Positions 35,117-44,529 of a stretch of DNA of 64,000 bases are shown here, in pieces; within the stretch, counting starts at the first letter, position 1; the number at the start of each line of letters is the position of its first letter. The DNA lies in NCBI RefSeq assembly GCF_011516645.4, contig NZ_CP088285.1, positions 9,566,501 through 9,630,500 on the forward strand, read 5' to 3'. Below the pieces are notes generated by a model, which was not told the DNA's origin, searched no databases, and saw nothing but the letters and a program-made list of their open reading frames with translations. Made by a program: the position numbers and the translations under genes. This DNA is from Bradyrhizobium septentrionale. Lineage in GTDB: Bacteria; Pseudomonadota; Alphaproteobacteria; Rhizobiales; Xanthobacteraceae.

Positions 35117-35750
35117 TCAGCTTCCAAGTTGAATGGTGCGCTCCAGCGCCGCGGCGAAGCCGTTGAGGGGGACATTGAAGACGACAGCCTGCCCGCCATT
35201 GATGTTCTGCGCGGCAATTGTGAGCGCCTTGGCCTTGCTGATGGTGTCGGTAACCACTGTTGGAAATGATACCGGAAGCAAACAGCCTTGCGCCGTGCAT
35301 GTGGAGAAGCGCGTCTGCTCCAGATCCCTGCCGTCAAGCTTGACGACGGCCCCGGTGTCGAGCCTCAGCCCAAACGGCATCAATATGTTGCCTTCGGCTT
35401 TCCCGTCCCTGTGAATCAGTTCGATGGCGAAGATTTGCTGATTGGTCTCCTTGGAGAGCTGTGTCTGACCCAGGGGGCACAGCTTTGCAGCGCCATCGAG
35501 CTTGGCATTTGACGATCCAGTCTCCATAGGTCTCGCTGATTGCGGAAGCACCCTTGGGAAGCTGGACGGGGCGGACCACGCCATCCGCCGCGGAGGTCTG
35601 GCTCCGCGTCTCGGTCGGAATGGAGACGGTGCCCCCGCTGGCATCCGATTTATCGGCAGTCCGGGCGGCTTGTGCCGAACCGATGCCGGCAAGGACGACG
35701 AGAGCGACGATCGCCCGAAGACGCCCGCCCGCTGCACTTACTCTCACCAT
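35117..35750 (-). pseudogene. Invasion-associated locus B (IalB) family gene, frameshifted
   Basis: Two overlapping leftward frames each hold half of one protein. The 5' frame (from 35750) gives a signal peptide and ETYGDWIVKCQ; the 3' frame, one base out of phase, continues KLDGAAKLCPLGQTQL, then ILMPFGLRLDTGAVVKLDGRDL and FSTCTAQGCLLPV to the stop at 35117. This order matches IalB-family periplasmic proteins, including the conserved WxVxC, Cys pair and GLxL segments. A single-base indel around 35500-35510 explains the split. It may be a true pseudogene or a sequencing error; both halves keep good coding quality. Confidence 0.75.
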
Positions 35751-35848
35751 GCATTCGCTCCAGCACGATACATCTCGAAACCGATTTCGGCCTTACGTGG
35801 GTATATTTCCCACGTAGACGTGTTACGTGTACTTGGAGAACCGCAGAC

Positions 35849-35971
35849 ATGCAAGAGATTATCGCCGCTAGTGTGATCGTCGCGATCGTTGCGTTCTGCG
35901 GCGGGTATTTTTGGGCGATTGCGCGTGAAGCCAGGACCTCGAACAAGCAACAGCGGAAATCGCAGCGGTGA
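35849..35971 (+). CDS. Small single-pass membrane protein (40 aa)
   Basis: Starts MQEIIAASVIVAIVAFCGGYF, one hydrophobic helix, then a basic tail (AREARTSNKQQRKSQR), so N-out/C-in or a small inner-membrane peptide. TTGGAGAA lies 10 bases upstream of the ATG. No match known; short membrane peptides of this type are common and often missed. Confidence 0.4.
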   Translation: MQEIIAASVIVAIVAFCGGYFWAIAREARTSNKQQRKSQR

Positions 35972-36000
35972 CCGGCGATCAGCACCACGCGCCGCGCAGC

Positions 36001-36082
36001 CCGGATGGGGAGCGAAGCGATACCCGTCGTTCCCGCCTCCGATGCGGCCTGGTGGGTAGCGCTGCGCGCCACCCATTCTACG
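36001..36082. repeat. Degenerate copy of GATGGGT-type hairpin repeat
   Basis: GGATGGGGAGCGAAGCGATACCCGTC is followed by GTGGGTAGCGCTGCGCGCCACCC. The arms are related to the well-conserved hairpin at 42608-42683 but several positions differ. It lies between the small membrane ORF and the stop of the oxidoreductase gene. Confidence 0.5.
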
Positions 36083-36101
36083 AAGTTCGCGCTGAGATCG
36101 G

Positions 36102-37088
36102 TCAAAGGTCTTGTCTGACCTGCAGCACAATTCGCCCCATCGCGCGCCGGTTCGCAACCAGGCTCATCGCCTCACCGGCACATTGGAGCGGAAGCACCCG
36201 GTCAACCTGCGGGCGCAGTTTGCCCTCGCCGACCCATGCCATGACGGCTTCCGCCGCACGGGCCGCTTGTTCCGGACAACGCTCCATCCAGGCGCCGACA
36301 AAGACGCCGACGACCGAATAGTTCTTGAGCAGAGGCAGATTCATCGCGAGCGACGGGATTTCGCCGCTGGTGAATCCGATTGGGAGCAGCCGACCGTTCC
36401 AGCCCATAAACCTTGCAAGGGTGGCGAACAGCGCACCGCCGACATTGTCGACGCAAATGTCGAGGCCCTTGTCCCCCGCAAGAGCCTTCACACGTTCACG
36501 CACATCTTCGCGCGAATGGTCGACGATCTCGGCAGCGCCATGCGCGCGCACCATGGCCGCCTTCGCAGCACTGCCCACGACGGCAATGACCCGCGCGCCC
36601 ATCAAATGCGCCATCTCGACGCAGGCGAGGCCGACTCCGCCGGCAGCGCCCGTCACGAGCACCGTCTCGCCCGCCTGCAGACGCGCCCGCTCGATCAGGG
36701 TGTACCAGGCCGTGAGATAGGTGTGCAGCACTGTTGACCCCACGGTGAAATCAACGTTGGCCGGCAGCAATGCGACGCTGCTCTCCCTGGCAACCATCCG
36801 CTCCGCAAATGCACCGAACCAATTTCCGCAACTGACACGGTCGCCGGGCCGGAAGCGCGTGACCCGGTCACCACAAGCCAGCACGATTCCGGCAGCGTCC
36901 GTTCCCGGTACGTAGGGAAGCGCCGGCCGCATCTGATAGCCGCCGCAACTCATCAGATAATCCATGTAGCTGACGGACGCGGCATGGACATCGACGAGAA
37001 CCTCGTTTGCTGCCGGGCGCGGTTCGGCGATCTCGGTGAAGCTCAGGTCTTCGATACCTTTGAAGGCGTTGCAAACAATGGCGCGCAT
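36102..37088 (-). CDS. NADPH:quinone oxidoreductase-like zinc-less MDR protein
   Basis: 328 residues from MRAIVCNAFKGIED. Medium-chain dehydrogenase/reductase fold with the quinone oxidoreductase signature VTGAAGGVGLACVEMAHLMGARVIAVVG, and no Cys/His zinc cluster, which fits the QOR branch. Possible roles are quinone or enone reduction. It is followed upstream by a methyltransferase gene whose stop is one base from the start codon, implying an operon with the probable MddA. Confidence 0.87.
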   Translation of the reverse strand: MRAIVCNAFKGIEDLSFTEIAEPRPAANEVLVDVHAASVSYMDYLMSCGGYQMRPALPYVPGTDAAGIVLACGDRVTRFRPGDRVSCGNWFGAFAERMVARESSVALLPANVDFTVGSTVLHTYLTAWYTLIERARLQAGETVLVTGAAGGVGLACVEMAHLMGARVIAVVGSAAKAAMVRAHGAAEIVDHSREDVRERVKALAGDKGLDICVDNVGGALFATLARFMGWNGRLLPIGFTSGEIPSLAMNLPLLKNYSVVGVFVGAWMERCPEQAARAAEAVMAWVGEGKLRPQVDRVLPLQCAGEAMSLVANRRAMGRIVLQVRQDL

Positions 37089-37089
37089 A

Positions 37090-37854
37090 TCAGCCTCCGT
37101 GGCGGGTTTCTGGAGCGATCGGGGCACCGCCAGGAAGACGCGGCAGCAGCATCGGAACGCGTTGGCGATACTGCTCGTAGCTGGCGCCGAATGCTGCAAC
37201 CAGGTCCCGTTCCTCGAGCCTGACGCCGATAAGGATGTAGCCGGTGGTCGCGGCGGCAAACAACAGATGCCCGGCGGTCATGTGCGGCGTCGCCCAAAAG
37301 GCGATCAGCAGACCCAGCATCAGCGGGTGACGGACCAGCCGGTACAATAGCGGCGTCTTGAACGCTGGCATGCTATCGGCTGCTCCGCGTAGCACGTCGA
37401 CGACCTGGCGTAATCCAAACAGCTCGAAATGATCGATCTGGAATGTCGACATCAGCGCGATCAGCCAGCCCATCCAGAAGATTGATGTCAGCATCACTTC
37501 CGGCCAACCCTCGACGCGCCAGACTGTCGCGACGATCGGACGCCACTGCCAGAAGATCAGGATCAACAGAAGGCTCGATATCAGCACATAGGTGCTGCGC
37601 TCACAGGAAGCCGGGACGATGCGCGTCCACCAGCGCTTGAAGCCCTGACGCGCCATGACGCTGTGCTGGATCGCGAATATCCCGAGCAAAATCGCGTCGA
37701 TCGCGAGCGCTTGCGCTAACCCGCTGTCCGGTCCGACATCGATCGTCTTCGGGACAACAAAATTGCCGATAAAGGCCGACGCATAGGCAAATGAAACCGA
37801 GAAGACGAGGTAACTCGCGAGACCATAGATCAGGGCGGCGGCGCGTCCGGTCAT
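37090..37854 (-). CDS. mddA: NnrU/isoprenylcysteine methyltransferase-like membrane protein, probable MddA
   Basis: 254 residues with five or six transmembrane segments. The arrangement (AIQHSVMARQGFKRWWTRIVP near residue 61, and the SAM-binding region PLLYRLVRHPLMLGLLIAFWATPHMTAGHLLFA plus EERDLVAAFG) matches MddA, the membrane methyltransferase that turns methanethiol into dimethylsulfide; a Bradyrhizobium homolog has been shown to do this. NnrU/ICMT relatives with other substrates share this fold, so the substrate is likely but not proven. First gene of a two-gene leftward operon. Confidence 0.75.
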   Translation of the reverse strand: MTGRAAALIYGLASYLVFSVSFAYASAFIGNFVVPKTIDVGPDSGLAQALAIDAILLGIFAIQHSVMARQGFKRWWTRIVPASCERSTYVLISSLLLILIFWQWRPIVATVWRVEGWPEVMLTSIFWMGWLIALMSTFQIDHFELFGLRQVVDVLRGAADSMPAFKTPLLYRLVRHPLMLGLLIAFWATPHMTAGHLLFAAATTGYILIGVRLEERDLVAAFGASYEQYRQRVPMLLPRLPGGAPIAPETRHGG

Positions 37855-37951
37855 GACGTTTCTCCAGAAGGTGGCGGCGCAATGCCCCCGGTGCTAGCAT
37901 CGCGGCGTCCCTTGAGCGTCCCCGGACGCCTTCATCGAAGATCGCATCGGT

Positions 37952-39487
37952 ATGGCTTCGTTCAGCGTCCGGACGCTCGGATTTCCGGAGGTTCGTTGTG
38001 ATGACCGCCTGCGCCCGTTGGCGCTGCGCAAGGGACTTGCACTGCTGGTCTATCTGGCTGAGGCGAAGGGCCCGGCCGGACGCGATGCGATTGCGACGAT
38101 GTTGTGGCCGGAAAGCCCCGCCGAGGTGGTAAGAGCCCGGCTGCGTCGGCTGTTGCATCGCCTGCAGCTCGCGCTCGGCGATGTCATCGCATCCGACAGA
38201 TCCACAGTTCGATTATCGGCGGGGATCAAACTGGATGTCGATTCACGCCTGTTTGAACAGGCTTGTGATCGCGGCGAGTTCGAGCGCGCCTGCGGTCTCT
38301 ATCAAGCCGATTTCCTCGACGGCTTCTCACCCGGCGATTGTCCGCAATTCGACGAATGGGCGTTCTTTCGAAGGGAGGCCTTGCGTGGCCGCGCGATCCA
38401 GGCGCTCGAGCGGGTTGTGCAGGAGAAGCACGCGGCGGGCGACTACGCCTCCGCCGCCGCGCATGCCGGCCGTCTGGTGGCACTCGATCCGCTCAGCGAA
38501 ATCTATTCCCGCCACTTCATCCGCAATCTCCTGCTGGGAGGCGACCGGGCCGCGGCCGAGCGCCAGCTCAAGGCGCTGACGCAGCGTCTGCGCAACGAAC
38601 TCGACGTGGCGCCCGAAGCCGAGACCAGCGCGCTGCTCGAGGCCGGCGCCGCGGAGCCACCGACGACGCAATATGTCAGCGGAGGCAACGTGCATCTCGC
38701 ATTCCAGACCTATGGCAAAGGGCCTACCGACGTTCTGATGTTGACCGGCTTCGTGTCTCATGTCGAACGGGTCTGGGAGGACGCAAGGTGCCGGGCCTTC
38801 CTTTCCTCGCTTGCGGCGATGGGCCGTCTCGTCCTGCTTGATCGCCGTGGCGTCGGCCTGTCTGACCGGGTCGGGTTCACCCCCAACGCCGAGGCAACTG
38901 CGCAGGATATCCGCACCGTGCTTGATGCCACAGGCTCGCGCCGGGTCGTGCTGTTCGGTGCATCCGAAGGCGGACCGGCCTGCATCAGGTTCGCCGCCGA
39001 TCATCCCGACCGCGTCGCCGGACTGATCCTGTTCGCTTCGCTCGCGAAGGGAAGTGCCGCGCCCGACTATCCGCATGCGTTGCACGCCGAGCAGTATGAT
39101 GCGTGGCTGCAGCAGCTCGTTTCGGCCTGGGGCGGCCCTGCCGGTATCGAAACTTTTGCGCCGAGTCTGGCCGGCGATGCCAAGGCGAGGGCCTGGTGGG
39201 CCGGCCTGCTTCGTGCGGCCTCAAGTCCTGGCGCCATCAGGGGCGTGCTGGAGACGCTGCGCGACACGGATGTGCGACATCTTCTGGGGCGGGTTGCCGT
39301 TCCGACCCTGGTGCTGCACCGCCGCGCCGACCGAGCCGTCCGCATCGGTGCCGGGAGACATCTCGCCGACAACATCCCACACGCGCGATTCGTCGAGCTC
39401 GACGGCGCCGATCACTGGGCTTTCGCCGGCGATGGGCAAGCGGTGCTTGACAACGTCAGGCAGTTCGTCGGCGACCTCGCGGAGTAG
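37952..39487 (+). CDS. BTAD-type regulator fused to alpha/beta hydrolase
   Basis: 511 residues. The N-terminal part starts like SARP/BTAD regulators (FSVRTLGFPEVRCDDR, LALRKGLALLVYLAEA) with a winged-helix region to about residue 90 and TPR-like BTAD helices to about 235 (YQADFLDGFS...LLVALDPLSE). The C-terminal half is an alpha/beta hydrolase with nucleophile Ser338 in GASEGG, an Asp near 455 and a His in GADHW. Such fusions resemble adenylate-cyclase-type signalling proteins in which an effector enzyme follows the regulator. It starts 98 bases from the divergent MddA gene. Confidence 0.85.
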   Translation: MASFSVRTLGFPEVRCDDRLRPLALRKGLALLVYLAEAKGPAGRDAIATMLWPESPAEVVRARLRRLLHRLQLALGDVIASDRSTVRLSAGIKLDVDSRLFEQACDRGEFERACGLYQADFLDGFSPGDCPQFDEWAFFRREALRGRAIQALERVVQEKHAAGDYASAAAHAGRLVALDPLSEIYSRHFIRNLLLGGDRAAAERQLKALTQRLRNELDVAPEAETSALLEAGAAEPPTTQYVSGGNVHLAFQTYGKGPTDVLMLTGFVSHVERVWEDARCRAFLSSLAAMGRLVLLDRRGVGLSDRVGFTPNAEATAQDIRTVLDATGSRRVVLFGASEGGPACIRFAADHPDRVAGLILFASLAKGSAAPDYPHALHAEQYDAWLQQLVSAWGGPAGIETFAPSLAGDAKARAWWAGLLRAASSPGAIRGVLETLRDTDVRHLLGRVAVPTLVLHRRADRAVRIGAGRHLADNIPHARFVELDGADHWAFAGDGQAVLDNVRQFVGDLAE

Positions 39488-39745
39488 TGTTGTCAGGGCA
39501 GCCGCAGCACTGACCGACGATCCGCACCGCGCGCCGACCGTTGAATGTTTGATCTTCCCTTCTGATTTCAATTGCACACGCCTGGCGATCACTGCGGTCC
39601 TGCGCATCTGGCAACGTACGTTGGAACATGGCACACTTGCGATGGATCGTACCTTTCGCGAGGTCTCTGTCAGCTTGACGGAGGCGCCGGTCTCGTCGCA
39701 CTGCGAGACAGACTGACAATCTTTGTGTTCTGGGAGAATCCAAGG

Positions 39746-40780
39746 ATGGGTGGCGGGTTGAAGATCACGACCGGCATCATCGCCGCGGTGCTGGTCACAG
39801 CGGCGGTGGCCCAGGCGCGCAGTGTGCTCGCCCCGCTTGCGGCCGCGCTGTTCATCATTGCGATCGTCTGGCCCATTCAGGAGCGGCTTCAGTCGTGGCT
39901 GCCGAAACTCCTCGCGCTCGCCATTACCGTCGTTGTTACGGCTGCAACCTGCGCCGCGTTTGCCTCGCTGGCGGCGTGGGGATTCGGCCGCGTCGGGCGC
40001 AATTTGATGGCGGACGCGGCGCGGTATCAGGCCTTCTACGACGCCGCAGTGATGTGGCTGGACGGCCACGGCGTCTCGTTCGCCGGCCTTTGGGCCGAGC
40101 ATTTCAATGTCGGCTGGCTGCTGCGCACCATGCAATATGTCACGGGCCGCATCAACACCACGTTGAGTTTCTGGCTCATCGCGCTGGTCTATGTCGTGCT
40201 GGGACTTCTCGAGGTCGAGGACGCTGGTCGACGAATTGGGCGGCTGGAGAATCGCACAGCTGCGCGCGTCTTGCTCAAGGGCAGCAAAGCCACGGCCGCG
40301 AAGTTCCGCAAATATATGCTGGTGCGGACGCAAATGAGCGCGGTCACGGGTCTGCTGGTCGGCCTGTTCGCTGCCGCGACCGGATTGCCGTTCGCGTTCG
40401 AATGGGGCGTGATCGCCTTTGTTCTCAACTACATTCCTTTCATCGGCCCTTTCATCGCGACGCTGTTCCCCACCCTGCTGGCCATGACGCAGTTCGACAG
40501 TTGGCCCGCGGTGTTTGGTGTGTTCGCCTGTCTCAACGTCATCCAGTTCGTGGTCGGCAGCTACATCGAACCGCGGGTGGCCGGCTCGACGTTGTCGATC
40601 TCGCCCTTCCTGGTGCTGTTTGCGATCTTCTTCTGGAGCTCGCTTTGGGGCCTGTTCGGGACCTTCATCGGCGTGCCGATCACACTCGCTATTCTGACCT
40701 TCTGCGCCGAGTATCCCCCGGCCGCCTGGATCGCCGATCTCTTCGGCGGATCACACGAAGACAAGCCGAAAACGGCCTAG
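39746..40780 (+). CDS. AI-2E family transporter
   Basis: 344 residues from the ATG at 39746, with GGGAG about nine bases upstream. Polytopic with about eight helices and the family core GVIAFVLNYIPFIGPFIATLFP and the final block IEPRVAGSTLSISPFLVLFAIFFWSSLWGLFGTFIGVPI. Family proteins are implicated in sodium/proton exchange or signal export; the substrate is not determined. The stop codon (TAG) is inside the following palindromic repeat. Confidence 0.88.
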   Translation: MGGGLKITTGIIAAVLVTAAVAQARSVLAPLAAALFIIAIVWPIQERLQSWLPKLLALAITVVVTAATCAAFASLAAWGFGRVGRNLMADAARYQAFYDAAVMWLDGHGVSFAGLWAEHFNVGWLLRTMQYVTGRINTTLSFWLIALVYVVLGLLEVEDAGRRIGRLENRTAARVLLKGSKATAAKFRKYMLVRTQMSAVTGLLVGLFAAATGLPFAFEWGVIAFVLNYIPFIGPFIATLFPTLLAMTQFDSWPAVFGVFACLNVIQFVVGSYIEPRVAGSTLSISPFLVLFAIFFWSSLWGLFGTFIGVPITLAILTFCAEYPPAAWIADLFGGSHEDKPKTA

Positions 40781-40874
40781 AGCCGTTCCGACGGAACCGG
40801 AACGGCTCTAGATTCTTGTTTTGACGCGTTTTCTTCACGCGAACCGGTATCCACTTCGCTCGAAAACGCTCTAG
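40777..40874. repeat. CTAG-ended palindromic element, copy 1
   Basis: CTAGAGCCGTTCCG at the left pairs with CGGAACGGCTCTAG, then a linker GATTCTTGTTTTGACG and an imperfect right half ending GCTCTAG. The left CTAG contains the stop codon of the AI-2E gene and the right CTAG contains the stop codon of the convergent phosphoesterase gene. The same arrangement recurs at 51643-51748. It resembles a bidirectional terminator. Confidence 0.7.
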
Positions 40875-42589
40875 CTTTTGGCAATCTCCACCCGCTCGGG
40901 CTCGGCGAGGCAGAGCTTCCGGTCCGGCCCGACCATCATTCTGTGGATGTAGAAATAGCTGACTGCATCATCGGCCCCCATCACCGGCGACGGGGCCGAG
41001 ACGATCTTCGACGCACCACATGTACCGATCCAATCGATATGACGGTGACCGTGCATCACAACCGAGCGATCGGAAAACCTCTGCAACCTGCGTACAAACC
41101 AACTGCCGTTGATCAACGCCGTCCCGATGCGCTCGGCGAACGTCTTCACCGGCATGGGATATTCCATCAGGTGATGGTGTAGGGCGATGGTCCAGTACGC
41201 CGTCGGGAAATGACGGATCGCAGCCTCCAATCGCCGCGTTTGCGCCTCCGAAACCAAACCGAGCGCGTTGGTGAAGGAGAAGTGGGTTTCGGCGTTGGAG
41301 TTGAGAACGGCGATCCCGAGGCCGCCGTCCCCGTCCGGCGGCACGATCATCGGAAACTGATCATCGAACAGGCCGCGGAGCGCCGCTGCGCGGCGCACGC
41401 CCCCGTGCTGCGCAAATTGCGTTATCCGATCATGGGAGGGCGCCAGCGCCTGGTTCAGCGTCGCCGATGGTTTGCCGGAACCATCGATGACGCGCACGCG
41501 ATCGCCCTGGACGGCCGCGATCGCCGATAGGGTACGCATCTGCCGCAGCCGCTTGCCTGGGCTGAACGGCAGGTCGAGGCGCGCGGGGTTGGCGCGATCC
41601 ACGACGTTAACGTCATGATTCCCCGGAAGCATGATGATGCGTGCAGCAAGGTCCGGATGACCTGCCAATGCATCGAGAAATTCCGCCCATTCGCCCGGCC
41701 GGCCGGCATCGGTCATATCGCCGCTGATCAACACATGGTCGAGCGGATCAACGGCGTGAATTTCGGCAAGCCGAGCCAGCACGCGATTGAAGCGTTCGTT
41801 TCCCCGCGGACCGGCCGTCCCGCTTTCGATGCGGAAGCCGTATCGCTCGCTGACCACGTGAAGATCAGACAGATGTGCAACGCGCCAGACACGGCCTCCT
41901 GACGGCGTCGCGTCAAACGCGGCAAGGTCGGCCGGTTGATCCATGCTGGCGTCGGCCACACTCCAGGCCAGTGATGCGACTGCGAGATAGCAGGACACCA
42001 GCACCACGGCGTTCGCGAATGTCGGCACCACAAGATGATGGATCAGAACAAGGTCATTGATGGTCGCTTTCCATTGCGAGGCAGGCCAGACCATAACCGC
42101 GATCAATGCGGCACCTGCCGAGAGCAGCAGGCCGGCGCCGACGGAGCAACTGCGGCGCAGCCGCATGCGAGAGGCAGGAGTTGCGCCGGTGCGCCAGAAC
42201 AACTCGGCCAGATGGCCCAGCGCCTCGCGCGCGAACGCGTAACTCGGCTGGACCGCGAGCGCGTTAAGTGACCAGAAGCTGGTTTCCACGATTTGAAATA
42301 GCGGTCGCCCGCCGAGCCATCCTAACGCCGCGATCACAATGAGCGCCAACACGGCGCCCGCTTCGGACAGTGCAAGAACGTGTTGGGAAAGGCCCGAAAT
42401 CCAGGCGGACGCGACCAGCGGCGCAAGGCCGAGCAGCACGCCCGGAAGCAGAAGCGAAACCGTCCAGGCGAATAACAGCTTCGCCGGACTGATCTCAACC
42501 AGAAGGCTGCCCACGATCGCGAACAACGAACGCTGTTCGGGGCTGGCGGCATCGTCCTCGAAGTCACCGTCGCGGGGGTCAAGCAGCAC
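40871..42589 (-). CDS. Membrane protein with calcineurin-like phosphoesterase domain
   Basis: 572 residues. About six hydrophobic segments occupy residues 30-215, then a metallophosphoesterase domain with the metal-binding motifs DLH (VAHLSDLHVVS), GDMTD, GNHDVN, ALHHH and GHRH in the right order. It probably hydrolyses a phosphodiester at the membrane. Its stop lies in the palindromic repeat of 40777-40874, and its start is separated from the epoxide hydrolase gene by a strong hairpin. Confidence 0.87.
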   Translation of the reverse strand: MLLDPRDGDFEDDAASPEQRSLFAIVGSLLVEISPAKLLFAWTVSLLLPGVLLGLAPLVASAWISGLSQHVLALSEAGAVLALIVIAALGWLGGRPLFQIVETSFWSLNALAVQPSYAFAREALGHLAELFWRTGATPASRMRLRRSCSVGAGLLLSAGAALIAVMVWPASQWKATINDLVLIHHLVVPTFANAVVLVSCYLAVASLAWSVADASMDQPADLAAFDATPSGGRVWRVAHLSDLHVVSERYGFRIESGTAGPRGNERFNRVLARLAEIHAVDPLDHVLISGDMTDAGRPGEWAEFLDALAGHPDLAARIIMLPGNHDVNVVDRANPARLDLPFSPGKRLRQMRTLSAIAAVQGDRVRVIDGSGKPSATLNQALAPSHDRITQFAQHGGVRRAAALRGLFDDQFPMIVPPDGDGGLGIAVLNSNAETHFSFTNALGLVSEAQTRRLEAAIRHFPTAYWTIALHHHLMEYPMPVKTFAERIGTALINGSWFVRRLQRFSDRSVVMHGHRHIDWIGTCGASKIVSAPSPVMGADDAVSYFYIHRMMVGPDRKLCLAEPERVEIAKS

Positions 42590-42607
42590 GCTGACGTCCC
42601 TCCGTGG

Positions 42608-42683
42608 GATGGGTGGAGCGCAGCGATACCCATCAACTCAGATTCGCGGCGCGAACGATGGGTATCGCTGCGTTCCACCCATC
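42608..42683. repeat. Long hairpin repeat (27-base arms, one mismatch)
   Basis: GATGGGTGGAGCGCAGCGAT... at 42608-42634 and its complement at 42657-42683 pair with a single mismatch. A degenerate relative is at 36001-36082. Situated between the start of the phosphoesterase gene and the stop of the epoxide hydrolase gene. Confidence 0.75.
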
Positions 42684-42696
42684 GTGCACGGCTAGC

Positions 42697-43845
42697 CTAT
42701 CGTCGGCGCAGCTTGCCGAAAAACTCCCGGACCTCACCGACAAACAGTTCAGGCTGCTCGAACGCCGAGAAATGGCCACCCTTCGGCATCTCGCTCCAGT
42801 GCTGGATGTTGGCGAAGCTCGTCTCCATCCATTTGCGGACCGGCGTGACGATCTCCTTGGGGAACACCGCAACGCCGGTCGGCACGCTCACTCTGTGCAC
42901 GGTTCGCTTGCCCGGCCCAAAGCTTTCCCAGTAGAGCCGCGCCGACGACGCGGCCGTCGCGGTGACCCAGTACAGCATAACGTTGTCGAGCAGCTCGTCG
43001 CGGCTGAGGATGTTTTCCGGATGCCCGTCGCAGTCGGTCCAGGCCCAGAACTTCTCCAGGATCCAGGCCGCCTGCCCGCTCGGCGAATCCGTCAGGCCAT
43101 AGCCAAGCGTCTGCGGCCGGGTGGACTGCTGTTTGGAATAACCGGAATCCCAGTCGGCATAGTATTTGATGCCGTTGAGCGCGCGGGTCTCCTCCGGCGT
43201 CGGCTGGCCCTCGACATTGGGCCGGGTCGACATCGCGAGCGTGATGTGGATGCCGGCGCAGTGCGCCGCGTCCTGACCGCCGATCGCGGTCGTGACCGCG
43301 GAGCCCCAATCGCCGCCTTGCGCGAAATAGCTGGTGTAGCCGAGCTGTTCCATCAGGACGGCCCAGGCCCTGGCGATCCGGTCGACGCCCCAGCCTGTCG
43401 TGGCCGGCTTGGCGGAGAAGCCGAAGCCCGGCAATGACGGGCACACCACATGGAAGGCATCGGCCGCGACACCACCATGCGCGGTCGGATCGGTCAGCGG
43501 CTCGATCACCTTGTGGAATTCGACCACCGAACCCGGCCAGCCATGGGTGATGATCAGCGGCCGGGCCTCCGGATGCTTCGAGCGGACATGGATGAAGTGG
43601 ATGTCGAGCCCGTCGATTTCGGTCGTGAACTGGCTGAATCGATTGAGCCGCGCCTCGCGCTGCCGCCAATCATAGGTCTCCGCCCAATAGTGGCAGACAT
43701 CCCTGATCCATTGCAGCGGCGCGCCCTGGCTCCAGTCGTCGACCAGCTCGGCCTCCGGCCAGCGGGTCCGCCGCAGCCGGGTGTGCAGATCCTCGAGGAC
43801 GTCGTCAGTGACGGCAATGCGAAACGGGCTGATGGCGGTCGTCAT
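42697..43845 (-). CDS. Epoxide hydrolase N-terminal domain family alpha/beta hydrolase
   Basis: 382 residues from MTTAISPFRIAVTDD. The N-terminal EHN domain is plain (VLEDLHTRLRRTRWPEAELVDDWSQGAPLQWI). The hydrolase core follows: oxyanion HGWPGS near residue 100, nucleophile Asp in QGGDWGSAV, and a C-terminal His in PKGGHFSAFE. This is the microsomal-type epoxide hydrolase subgroup. Substrate unknown; no linked pathway. Confidence 0.88.
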   Translation of the reverse strand: MTTAISPFRIAVTDDVLEDLHTRLRRTRWPEAELVDDWSQGAPLQWIRDVCHYWAETYDWRQREARLNRFSQFTTEIDGLDIHFIHVRSKHPEARPLIITHGWPGSVVEFHKVIEPLTDPTAHGGVAADAFHVVCPSLPGFGFSAKPATTGWGVDRIARAWAVLMEQLGYTSYFAQGGDWGSAVTTAIGGQDAAHCAGIHITLAMSTRPNVEGQPTPEETRALNGIKYYADWDSGYSKQQSTRPQTLGYGLTDSPSGQAAWILEKFWAWTDCDGHPENILSRDELLDNVMLYWVTATAASSARLYWESFGPGKRTVHRVSVPTGVAVFPKEIVTPVRKWMETSFANIQHWSEMPKGGHFSAFEQPELFVGEVREFFGKLRRR

Positions 43846-44087
43846 GGCGTCTCCCCGGGATGCAGCTTTCCGGGGAAGATAGGCGCGCGCGGGCCGCCGA
43901 TCAAACCCGCGCCGCGCCAATTGCCGCGACCCTAGCCGTCCTCTGCATGAACCCTGCACGACAAACCGCGAATTCTGCACGACAAAATCCATCATCGGCG
44001 TCGCCGTGTTGTTAAGACGGGGGCTGCGATCGATCGACATCAATCGCGGACGATCGAAGCACGCGTGGCGCAGCGCATGGAGCTGAT

Positions 44088-44519
44088 GTGGCACTCTATT
44101 TGACGAGCATCATGAACGCCCAGGACGTTCTGTTGAAGCTGGGCGTGCCGCTTGTCATCATGTTCTTGTCGGGGTGGATCATCATCAGGACATGGGTGAG
44201 CAGGTCTGGCATCGATTCGTCAGGCTTTTCGCCGGCAGCGTCGTCGGCCCTGTTTGCCCCTGTACTCCTCGTCATGTACTTCTTGCTGCTGCAATCCGTC
44301 ATGCAGGAAGGCATTGCCGCTCACGCGGAGCTCGTCATTTTATACGGCGCGATTTTCGCACCGACATTTCTTCTGCTGCTTCCATTCGCAATCATCTCCC
44401 TCGTGCGCGTACGCCGACGGAGAGCACCGCTCGGCAATGGACTGCTATGTAGCGCATTCGCCGCCTGGCCGATCTTCCAGGTCGTGTGGATGTGTCTTCT
44501 GTTTGGCGAGTGGGAATAG
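44088..44519 (+). CDS. Hypothetical membrane protein
   Basis: 143 residues with four hydrophobic helices (VLLKLGVPLVIMFLSGWIIIRTW, LFAPVLLVMYFLLLQSV, LVILYGAIFAPTFLLLLPFAII and a last one before LLFGEWE). No family recognised. The first ATG at 44088 and the one at 44112 (MNAQDVLLK) are both possible starts. It sits alone between the epoxide hydrolase gene and the C1 cluster, and its stop is 10 bases from the convergent secreted protein. Confidence 0.55.
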   Translation: MALYLTSIMNAQDVLLKLGVPLVIMFLSGWIIIRTWVSRSGIDSSGFSPAASSALFAPVLLVMYFLLLQSVMQEGIAAHAELVILYGAIFAPTFLLLLPFAIISLVRVRRRRAPLGNGLLCSAFAAWPIFQVVWMCLLFGEWE

Positions 44520-44529
44520 ATCGGTCAAA

